Of a DNA stretch of 5,303 nucleotides, positions 1 to 4,920 are shown in pieces. The notes under the pieces were generated by a model, which had not been told where the DNA came from, did not search any database, and saw only the letters and a program-made list of their open reading frames with translations. The stretch lies in NCBI GenBank assembly GCA_938044055.1, contig CALIQO010000505.1:1-5303 (forward strand). Reading direction: 5' to 3'. This DNA comes from an uncultured Saprospiraceae bacterium (GTDB taxonomy: Bacteria > Bacteroidota > Bacteroidia > Chitinophagales > Saprospiraceae). Made by a program: the position numbers and the translations under genes. How positions within the stretch are numbered: the stretch's first letter is position 1; the number at the start of each line of letters is the position of its first letter.

Positions 1-654
1 GTTGTCGTAGGATAGTTCTAACCGATCTACATCTAGCGACTCTATAAAGCCTTCCTTATACATCGCTTTCATATCGCTGAGAGACTTATCAAGATTGGTA
101 ATGTTTTTTTCTAGAACAATCTGGTTTTCTTCAAGTATCAGAATACCCATATATGCCTTAGTGACTGCAGTTACTACATCTTGCTCAGTCTGATTAACTT
201 CCTTGGCTACAAGTTCCTTATATAACTTGGCTGCTTTCAGCCCTACCAAGTATGATCCATCGAACAATAGTGCACTTGCTTCCAAGCCTCCGGATAAATT
301 GTGCGGTTGAAAAAAGGAGAATTCGAAAACTTCCGGAGCTCCTAATTCTCGCGGTTCTATTACTTGTTCTTGAAACAACACACCATAGACTGCCGGTGAT
401 ATAAAATCCTCTACAGGTTGTACAGGTGTTTTAAGGTAGTACTGATAGTTGATGGATCCTGTGACCTTAGGCATGCCTATGGCCTTAAATTCCTTGATAT
501 CGCTATCTGCTGTCTGTATATCTAGTTTTTTCAACTTAATCGATGGATGATTACTCAAGGCGTAATCAATGGCTTCTTGTAACGAAAAAGTCTCCTGGCT
601 GAAACCTGCAACCAGAAAAAAAGAGAAAAGGGTGGTGTATATATATCTAGTCAT
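1..654 (-). CDS. TolC-family outer membrane efflux protein (N-terminal part, runs off left edge)
   Basis: An uninterrupted minus-strand frame of 218 codons starts at ATG 654-652 and runs off the window without a stop, so the C-terminal part is missing. Residues 1-19 form a signal peptide (Arg near the start, hydrophobic run, then GFS|QETF), as expected for an outer-membrane protein. The mature start SLQEAIDYALSNHPSIK (24-40) is the typical first helix of the outer membrane efflux repeat. Residues 60-135 fit the beta-barrel segment (MPKVTGSINYQYYL, then SGGLEASALLFDGS). Residues 136-218 are long, charged helix ending in EGFIESLDVDRLEL, as in the periplasmic alpha-barrel. TolC proteins form the outer-membrane channel of tripartite RND or ABC exporters. 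The start lies 5 nt after the tetR stop, so the two genes are almost certainly co-transcribed. A membrane-fusion protein and an inner-membrane pump would be expected further left (inference). The family is secure; the substrate cannot be told. Confidence 0.93.
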   Translation of the reverse strand, partial: MTRYIYTTLFSFFLVAGFSQETFSLQEAIDYALSNHPSIKLKKLDIQTADSDIKEFKAIGMPKVTGSINYQYYLKTPVQPVEDFISPAVYGVLFQEQVIEPRELGAPEVFEFSFFQPHNLSGGLEASALLFDGSYLVGLKAAKLYKELVAKEVNQTEQDVVTAVTKAYMGILILEENQIVLEKNITNLDKSLSDMKAMYKEGFIESLDVDRLELSYDN

Positions 655-659
655 AATGA

Positions 660-1253
660 TTAAAATTCTAAGCTTTTTAATTTTTTCCTTCCTTTAGAAT
701 TGGCAAGGGCATACATATGGTAATGAACCAATTCTTTATGCAATTGAGAAGGGGTGAATTCGGAAAGAGGGAAAAACGATTCATCTGTCAACGCGAGAGT
801 AAGCTGCGTGTAGAAGTTAGATATGATCCGTGGCGATAGATCATCTCTATAATAGCCTTCTGATTGCCCGCGTTCTATGTTCTGCTTTATAATATCATGC
901 AAGTATGTTTTATGGTGGTTATTAATCATCCCCCATACTTCCTTGTGGTATTTCTGTAGATCATAAATCAATGACGGTTTCAATTTTCTGAGGAACTTAT
1001 GCACGTACCGAGTGATTTCAACCATCTCATGTATCGCATCTTTAGAATGTTCAATAATATGTCCTACTTCCCTTTCTTCCTCTTCCATTCTATGGATAAT
1101 TACTGACTTAACTAGGTCTTTCTTATTATCTATAAACTGATAAAGCGTCTTTTTCGATATTCCTAGCATTCTAGAGATATCATCCATACTTACACTCTTG
1201 ACGCCGTACTTCATAAACATCTCGAGTGCACTGACTAAAATTTTATTTTCCAC
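660..1253 (-). CDS. TetR/AcrR-family transcriptional repressor of an efflux operon
   Basis: A complete 197-residue protein of normal TetR length. Residues 3-48 form the DNA-binding domain: KILVSALEMFMKYGVKSVSMDDISRMLGISKKTLY carries the family's helix-turn-helix (about 22-41), followed by the usual F-x-NKxxLV. The rest is the variable helical ligand-binding and dimerisation domain. The start codon is GTG (1253-1251). An in-frame stop lies three codons upstream (1262-1260), and the next internal Met (residue 12) would cut off the first helix, so GTG is the only sensible start. The gene is followed 5 nt later by tolC on the same strand, the common Bacteroidota arrangement in which the repressor is first gene of the pump operon it controls. 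A promoter and an inverted repeat lie just upstream (1274-1313), so it is likely autorepressed and released by a pump substrate (inference). The last residues (KGRKKLKSLEF) are basic. Confidence 0.95.
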   Translation of the reverse strand: MENKILVSALEMFMKYGVKSVSMDDISRMLGISKKTLYQFIDNKKDLVKSVIIHRMEEEEREVGHIIEHSKDAIHEMVEITRYVHKFLRKLKPSLIYDLQKYHKEVWGMINNHHKTYLHDIIKQNIERGQSEGYYRDDLSPRIISNFYTQLTLALTDESFFPLSEFTPSQLHKELVHYHMYALANSKGRKKLKSLEF

Positions 1254-1273
1254 TGATAATTATTTCGTTGGCA

Positions 1274-1305
1274 CAAATATACTGCGGAAACTTTCAATAA
1301 GTCAA
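1274..1305 (-). promoter_or_regulatory. Bacteroidota-type promoter of the tetR-tolC operon
   Basis: Read on the minus strand, TTGAC (1305-1301) is followed after the TTG by 21 nt and then TATATTTG (1281-1274), a perfect match to the known Bacteroidota -7 box TAnnTTTG. Transcription would begin near 1267, giving a leader of about 14 nt before the GTG start of tetR. The spacing is at the long end of what is usual for this promoter type. Confidence 0.6.
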
Positions 1306-1313
1306 TAGTTTCC
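1286..1313. promoter_or_regulatory. Candidate TetR operator (inverted repeat)
   Basis: Perfect 7-base arms GGAAACT (1286-1292) and AGTTTCC (1307-1313) are separated by 14 nt, with one more matching pair outside a mismatch (G1284/C1315). The dyad covers the spacer and the -33 element of the tetR promoter, where a bound dimer would block RNA polymerase. The 9-mer TTTCCACTG at its right edge (1309-1317) recurs at 1247-1255 across the tetR start codon, possibly an extra half-site. That this is the operator is inferred from position and symmetry. Confidence 0.5.
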
Positions 1314-1332
1314 ACTGGTTTTTTAGTTTAAC

Positions 1333-1417
1333 TTGTAACAAATTTAGTATTGTCACATATTTCGTGGCCTTTTCAGTCTGTGAATCTCATAAATTATAGG
1401 TTGAATTGATAATTTAG
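1333..1417 (+). promoter_or_regulatory. Weak promoter candidates for the GNAT gene
   Basis: The divergent intergenic region must also drive the plus-strand acetyltransferase gene. Two weak candidates are visible. One is TTG (1333-1335), 20 nt, then CATATTTC (1356-1363), which would leave a leader of about 80 nt. The other is TAATTTAG (1410-1417), five of six fixed positions of TAnnTTTG, with no TTG at the right distance but a shorter leader of about 27 nt. Neither is convincing alone. Confidence 0.2.
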
Positions 1418-1451
1418 ATCGTTGAAGTGATAATGGGTAATAGGTAACAGT

Positions 1452-1916
1452 ATGAAATCGAATCTTTTTACAATAAGAAAATTTAAACCAGGGGATGCTG
1501 AAGGAACTTCTATAGTCATTCAGAAAACACTGCTAGAAAGCAATGGTGAAGATTACTCCATATCTATTCTAAAACCCCTGCATGATTATTTTACTCCAGA
1601 GAAAGTAACCTTGCTCGCAGAAGAGCGTCATACTTTAGTTGCGGAAATAGAAGATATAATAGTCGGAACAGCAGCTTTAGAAGAAGACCATATCCAGACC
1701 TTCTTCATCTTGCCCTTATTCCAAAAAAAGGGTATCGGACGCAAACTGCTTTCTGCTATAGAAGAAGCCTTTCTTATTACTGAATATAATACACTCAGAG
1801 TCAATGCAAGTGTTACAGGAGCTTCATTCTACGAAAAAATGGGATTCAAGAGGCAAGGCTCATACACAAGTGAACATGCAGGATTGCAATTTAAAATGGA
1901 GAAAGTAATTAAATAA
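1452..1916 (+). CDS. GNAT-family N-acetyltransferase
   Basis: A complete 154-residue protein, normal length for a single GNAT domain, which transfers an acetyl group from acetyl-CoA to an amine. It opens with FTIRKFKPGD (6-15), the usual first strand and turn. The middle strands are LVAEIEDIIVGTAAL (62-76). Motif A is IQTFFILPLFQKKGIGRKLL (81-100), with the acetyl-CoA pyrophosphate-binding loop QKKGIG at 91-96 (Q/RxxGxG/A consensus). Motif B is LRVNASVTGASFYEKMGFKRQG (115-136), whose FYEKMGF is the classic end of the fold and whose Tyr127 is a candidate general acid. The ATG at 1452 fits the domain start; an out-of-place ATG at 1433 meets a stop after four codons. It diverges from tetR and stops 7 nt short of the convergent gene's stop. 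The substrate (small molecule or protein amine) cannot be deduced. Confidence 0.92.
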   Translation: MKSNLFTIRKFKPGDAEGTSIVIQKTLLESNGEDYSISILKPLHDYFTPEKVTLLAEERHTLVAEIEDIIVGTAALEEDHIQTFFILPLFQKKGIGRKLLSAIEEAFLITEYNTLRVNASVTGASFYEKMGFKRQGSYTSEHAGLQFKMEKVIK

Positions 1917-1921
1917 GGGTA

Positions 1922-1939
1922 GGCTACTTTTCCTTAGCC
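1922..1939. terminator. Weak stem-loop between the convergent GNAT and unknown genes
   Basis: GGCTA (1922-1926) and TAGCC (1935-1939) can pair around an 8-nt loop. On the plus strand a TTTTT run follows six bases later (1946-1950). The stem is only 5 bp and lies over the stop codon of the minus-strand gene, so it is a poor terminator candidate, but it is the only one between these two gene ends. Confidence 0.2.
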
Positions 1940-2412
1940 AGGCGGTTTTTAGAATAAGTAGGGAAACTGGCGCTTCCATAATGTGAGAAACCAGAATCCG
2001 ACAATACCTCCATCTGGTATGCTTGGAAAAATCCATCTAGGAATACTGTAAGCTTATCAAAATCTAGGTTTCTAGAATTTGGTTTAGGATAATATACTAT
2101 GTGATTGAGTCTACCATCTTTCTTCCAGAAAACATTCAACCATATTTTGATCCCTTTAATATCGAAACCGGTATCGTCGGCGTGCTCTTCCATAGATTGA
2201 AGCAAGTGCAACCATCTATCATAAGCTTTTTCCATAGAGTTATCAGAAACAGAAAGCAACAGCTCAGTATGATCTTTTACCATTGCTTCATAAGGAGCTT
2301 CATACTCTCCTATTAAAAATACAGTAGGTATATCTGAAACAGGTGTCTGGCCATAGCATGTTACTGCTAGGAACAAAATGATGAGTGTACTTATAGTTCT
2401 TATTCTCTGCAT
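1924..2412 (-). CDS. Secreted or periplasmic protein of unknown function
   Basis: I do not recognise a named domain. The 162-residue protein from ATG 2412-2410 begins with a clear signal peptide: basic MQRIRT, hydrophobic core ISTLIILFLAV, then TCYG|Q near residue 21. The Cys at 19 is in a poor lipobox, so a soluble periplasmic or exported protein is more likely than a lipoprotein. The mature part (about 141 residues) is acidic and helical at first (MVKDHTELLLSVSDNSMEKAYDRWLHLLQSME, about 44-75). Then comes a probable strand-rich region (GIKIWLNVFWKKDGRLNHIVYYPKPNSRN, 87-115), an amphipathic helix (119-134) and the tail SHYGSASFPTYSKN. A longer frame starting at TTG 2454 is rejected: it would bury the signal peptide, and that TTG lies inside a good -7 box (2452-2459). 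It converges with the GNAT gene and appears monocistronic. Codon use looks like its neighbours. Confidence 0.87.
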   Translation of the reverse strand: MQRIRTISTLIILFLAVTCYGQTPVSDIPTVFLIGEYEAPYEAMVKDHTELLLSVSDNSMEKAYDRWLHLLQSMEEHADDTGFDIKGIKIWLNVFWKKDGRLNHIVYYPKPNSRNLDFDKLTVFLDGFFQAYQMEVLSDSGFSHYGSASFPTYSKNRLAKEK

Positions 2413-2451
2413 ATATATTCTAAAAATGGGGTCTAGGACATAACCTTTACT

Positions 2452-2459
2452 CAAATCTA
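2452..2459 (-). promoter_or_regulatory. -7 box for the unknown secreted protein gene
   Basis: On the minus strand TAGATTTG matches TAnnTTTG at every fixed position. It sits 39 bases upstream of the ATG at 2412, giving a predicted leader of about 30 nt. No good TTG lies at the -33 distance; TTAATT is the nearest. The box is the main argument that translation starts at 2412 and not at the TTG at 2454. Confidence 0.45.
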
Positions 2460-2597
2460 CAAAAAAACGGTAGAATTAAGGCTACATCCTCTACTATGTC
2501 ATAAAACAGGATTTCAGGGTCATTAGTATACCAAAAACAGAATTATGTAGGAATTCATTCGTATATCCTATTTTTTAACGCATTTTTATACTTTATA

Positions 2598-2609
2598 ATA
2601 TAAGTTTAT
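2598..2609 (+). promoter_or_regulatory. Probable -7 region for the cvpA-like gene (ATATAAGTTTAT)
   Basis: TAAGTTTA (2601-2608) is one base away from the TAnnTTTG consensus and lies 39 bases before the ATG at 2648. The same 12-mer occurs at 3523-3534, at almost the same distance from the next plus-strand gene. There is no clear TTG at the -33 position here, so strength is uncertain. The surrounding 2560-2647 is very AT-rich. Confidence 0.35.
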
Positions 2610-2647
2610 AACCTATATACGCCTAAAATTAAAAAAGTGATAAAAAT

Positions 2648-3184
2648 ATGATACTGGACATTCTATCCGCACTAATCATTGCATATGGTGTATATGTGGG
2701 CTACTCAAGAGGCATTATTAATACCATCTTCGATACATTATCCATTGTGATTGCCATTGTGGCGGCACTGAAACTTTCTCCCATTCTTATAAAGGGGATA
2801 GATAGTGTACTGAGCTTGAGCCCTAGCATAAGTTTTATACTAGGAATCATCATTACCTTTTTATTGGTTATGTTTATAGTGAGATTCATAGGGAAAAAAT
2901 TAGAAAGCATCTTCAAGAAGATGAATCTTAATTTCGTCAATAAAATAGCAGGAGGTGCGGCACAAGGATTGTTTTTTGCCCTTTTATTAAGTATGGTAAT
3001 ATGGCTGGGAGATAAGCTTTCCCTCATAAAGGATGAGACCAAGGCTACTTCTGTAAGTTATAGTATGCTACAACCTCTGCCAGAAAAAGCAGCAGGTGTA
3101 TTCGAATCTGTAAAACCGATGTTTCAAGATTTCTGGGATAAAACCATAGAAGTTATGGATGATGTGAAAGAGAAAACTGAATAA
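2648..3184 (+). CDS. CvpA-family inner membrane protein
   Basis: A complete 178-residue protein of the normal CvpA size. Four hydrophobic segments are visible: about residues 2-18, 27-45, 60-82 and 103-122. The family signatures are present: GVYVGYSRGIINTIFD (14-29) between the first two helices, and NKIAGGAAQGLFFALLLSMVIWL (98-120) covering the conserved Asn-x-x-Gly-Gly…Gly entry into the fourth helix. After the last helix comes a polar tail of about 55 residues (LSIKDE-like start, then a charged DDVKEKTE end), probably outside the membrane. The E. coli member is needed for colicin V production and for envelope tolerance, but its biochemical role is not settled, so no activity is assigned here. 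The gene has its own probable promoter and a strong terminator 8 nt after the stop, so it is transcribed alone. The minus-strand reading over 2701-3042 is only a shadow. Confidence 0.93.
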   Translation: MILDILSALIIAYGVYVGYSRGIINTIFDTLSIVIAIVAALKLSPILIKGIDSVLSLSPSISFILGIIITFLLVMFIVRFIGKKLESIFKKMNLNFVNKIAGGAAQGLFFALLLSMVIWLGDKLSLIKDETKATSVSYSMLQPLPEKAAGVFESVKPMFQDFWDKTIEVMDDVKEKTE

Positions 3185-3225
3185 AAAAATAAGGGATTAT
3201 AGATTGCTCTATAATCCCTATTTTT
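3185..3225. terminator. Strong intrinsic terminator after the cvpA-like gene
   Basis: A 12-bp perfect stem, AGGGATTATAGA (3192-3203) with TCTATAATCCCT (3208-3219), encloses the 4-nt loop TTGC and is followed by ATTTTT (3220-3225). Upstream A5 (3185-3189) mirrors the T-run, so the element could also act on the minus strand. With no minus-strand gene ending nearby, its main job is to end the cvpA transcript. Confidence 0.92.
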
Positions 3226-3571
3226 CGTGAGTAATTCTTCTCATGTTTGCCGCACCAAGGATTCAGCTCAGCATTCATTTTCAGAATAATCCACAAGGTT
3301 AAGAAACTCGTTGAAGTTTCTAGTTCAGTGATTAGATTTGCATCTTCTCACCTATCTATTATACCATCTTTTTACAACTATACTGCTTTCGCAGTGCTAC
3401 TATCGATTCTAATTAATTAGTATCTTTAGTATTCGTTAGCAAGAAGATATTCAGTATAAAAGAATGTCTTTTGACTAAATCTTATTTAAATATATGTCAC
3501 AACATTGCTTTTACAAAATTTTATATAAGTTTATTTTTTATATTTTTTATTTTAATATGTAACTGATTATT
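3226..3571. other. AT-rich intergenic gap with small dyads, no gene found
   Basis: Neither strand carries a believable coding frame in these 346 bases. Structures seen are: a 7-bp stem AGAAACT/AGTTTCT (3302-3308 with 3315-3321) with a 6-nt loop; a 5-bp stem ACTGC/GCAGT (3382-3386 with 3391-3395) with a tetraloop TTTC; and a perfect 12-base palindrome CTAATTAATTAG (3409-3420). The right third is extremely AT-rich and contains the promoter of the next gene. A small RNA or decayed sequence is possible, but nothing decides it. Confidence 0.5.
3505..3533 (+). promoter_or_regulatory. Probable promoter of the lumazine-binding/NTF2-like gene
   Basis: TTG (3505-3507) is followed by 18 nt and TAAGTTTA (3526-3533), one base from the Bacteroidota TAnnTTTG box at a normal spacing. 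It lies 38 bases before the ATG at 3572 and shares the 12-mer ATATAAGTTTAT with the region upstream of the cvpA-like gene. Confidence 0.5.
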
Positions 3572-4051
3572 ATGCACAGGATTGTAACTAAGTACTTCAC
3601 ATTCTTACTAGCTCTATTATTTATTAATTTTTTTCCGCAAGTATCTCATGCCCAGGAAAATGATAAAGAACAAGCCATAACGAAGGCAATTAATAAACTT
3701 TTTGATGGAATGAGAGATGGAGACTCTACTGCTGTCCGCAGTGTATTCATGCCAGAATGCACCATGTATTCAGCATTCAGAACTTCAGATTTTAAAAGCA
3801 TGATGAGAGCAGGAGACATAGAATCATTCGTCACTGCGGTAGGTACACCCCATGAAAAGGTATGGGATGAAAAAATAAGCAACCTTATTATACATGTCGA
3901 TGACAACATAGCCACAGCTTGGATGGATTACCATTTCTATGTAGGAGAGACATTCAGCCACTGTGGGACGAATGTTATGCAATTTTTCTTGAGTGATAAC
4001 GAATGGAAGATCATCCATCTCATGGACACGAGAAAAAAAGAATGTGAATAA
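3572..4051 (+). CDS. Exported lumazine-binding/SnoaL-like (NTF2-fold) protein
   Basis: A complete 159-residue protein. Residues 1-27 are a signal peptide (MHRIVTKY, hydrophobic core FTFLLALLFINFF, cleavage at SHA|QEN), so it acts in the periplasm or outside. The mature part is one NTF2-like cone fold: helix EQAITKAINKLFDGMRDGDSTAVRSVFMPEC (33-63), which strongly resembles the start of the Bacteroidota putative lumazine-binding domain, then the strands KISNLIIHVDDNIATAWMDYHFYVGETFSHCGTNVMQFFL (101-140) and NEWKIIHLMDTRKK (143-156). Relatives may bind small ligands or have enzyme activity, and many have no known role, so function stays open. Two cysteines (63 and 131) in the mature part could form a disulphide in the periplasm, with a third near the C-terminus (158). 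The ATG at 3572 is required for the signal peptide; an upstream ATG is followed at once by TAA. It converges with coaX, 3 nt between stops. Confidence 0.88.
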   Translation: MHRIVTKYFTFLLALLFINFFPQVSHAQENDKEQAITKAINKLFDGMRDGDSTAVRSVFMPECTMYSAFRTSDFKSMMRAGDIESFVTAVGTPHEKVWDEKISNLIIHVDDNIATAWMDYHFYVGETFSHCGTNVMQFFLSDNEWKIIHLMDTRKKECE

Positions 4052-4054
4052 GTC

Positions 4055-4828
4055 TTAAGATTGCCCGGCGAGATAATCATCGCAGATCATAAGGATACCA
4101 TCTAAAGTAAAAAACATATCGTGATGGTCCGCTACGCTTAAAAGTTGGGGAATAGAACCACTTAGCCCTCCTGTAAATACAACTGTAGCCGTTGCATCAT
4201 ATTCTTGCTTAATCTGAGAGACCACTTCCTTGACTAGACCTAGATAACCCCACATGATACCGGCTTGTATGGCGTGTTGCGTATTCTTACCTATGGCTGA
4301 TTCCGGCATTACCACCGGTACTTCTGGTAGCATGGATGTATCTGAATATAAAGACTTAATTGCCGTTTTAATTCCTGGAGCAATGGAAACACCTTCAATA
4401 CCGATTCCTTTTCTCACAACTGTAAATGTAAGCGCGGTCCCGAAATCCACCACAATTCCGGCACCTTCCATCTTCTTATGAAAGGCATACCCATTGGCCA
4501 CCAAGTCGGAACCTATTTCATAAGGCTTGGGAATGCGCATATCGGTTTCTAAGTATAGGTCTGGGCCCATTATCAGCGGCGTTAATCCGAAGTAACCAGA
4601 CATGGCTTCTACAATATGACTGAGCACTTCAGTTACAACACAACTTATATAGACTTCCGTTATGTCTTGTGCATATATCTCTTCTTCGAGCATATGGTTA
4701 GACAATATCGATTGGTAAAAAACCGAAGATTGCTCCTTATCGGTTTCTATCCGCATAACAGAATTCCAGCTTCCGTTATTAAATGCAAATACAATATTAG
4801 AATTACCTATATCTATGACTAACTTCAT
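4055..4828 (-). CDS. coaX: Type III pantothenate kinase
   Basis: A complete 257-residue protein, the usual CoaX length. It phosphorylates pantothenate with ATP, the first step of coenzyme A synthesis, in the cytoplasm, and uses a monovalent cation. All signature blocks of this ASKHA-fold family are present: phosphate loop DIGNSN (6-11); the substrate and catalytic block EIGSDLVAN (104-112) with the proton-accepting Asp108; VVDFGTALTF (126-135) with the cation-binding Asp128 and ATP-contacting Thr131; SIAPGIKTAIKSLYSDTSMLP (148-168); IGKNTQHAIQAGIMWGY (179-195) with Thr183 near substrate; and VVFTGGLSG (216-224). The usual Arg of GxDR is Leu109 here. Type III enzymes are not feedback-inhibited by CoA. 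The ATG at 4828-4826 places DIGNSN at the normal position. No clear promoter or Shine-Dalgarno site is seen upstream; an ATP-grasp-like gene ends 92 nt before it on the same strand, so read-through is possible. Confidence 0.97.
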   Translation of the reverse strand: MKLVIDIGNSNIVFAFNNGSWNSVMRIETDKEQSSVFYQSILSNHMLEEEIYAQDITEVYISCVVTEVLSHIVEAMSGYFGLTPLIMGPDLYLETDMRIPKPYEIGSDLVANGYAFHKKMEGAGIVVDFGTALTFTVVRKGIGIEGVSIAPGIKTAIKSLYSDTSMLPEVPVVMPESAIGKNTQHAIQAGIMWGYLGLVKEVVSQIKQEYDATATVVFTGGLSGSIPQLLSVADHHDMFFTLDGILMICDDYLAGQS

Positions 4829-4920
4829 GTGATAAAAATACCAAGAATTTAATTATATGTTTCAGATTGCTCCTATTATAATCAAGGTCGATAATACATT
4901 TCCTTCTTCCATCTTAATGG

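Noticed and set aside
1..1253. tetR-tolC as part of a new system
   Set aside because: A TetR repressor followed by TolC is a common efflux-operon layout; nothing in the visible part departs from it.
2101..2316. Plus-strand frame of 71 codons over the unknown secreted gene
   Set aside because: Antisense shadow with no start context or recognisable domain; the minus-strand protein has a signal peptide and a promoter.
2413..2454. Longer version of the unknown secreted protein starting at TTG 2454
   Set aside because: It adds a polar segment in front of a clear signal peptide, and its TTG start falls inside the TAGATTTG promoter box.
3153..3278. 41-codon minus-strand frame starting MNAELNPWCGKHEKNYS
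   Set aside because: It runs through the strong terminator stem and into the end of the cvpA-like gene, with no promoter evidence; the overlap makes it almost certainly spurious.
3244..3303. Short plus-strand frame MFAAPRIQLSIHFQNNPQG after the cvpA terminator
   Set aside because: Only 19 codons, no promoter or ribosome-binding signal, no recognisable sequence.
4254..4822. Plus-strand frames of 75 and 68 codons opposite coaX
   Set aside because: They overlie the well-conserved coaX sequence in antisense and show no protein-like features.
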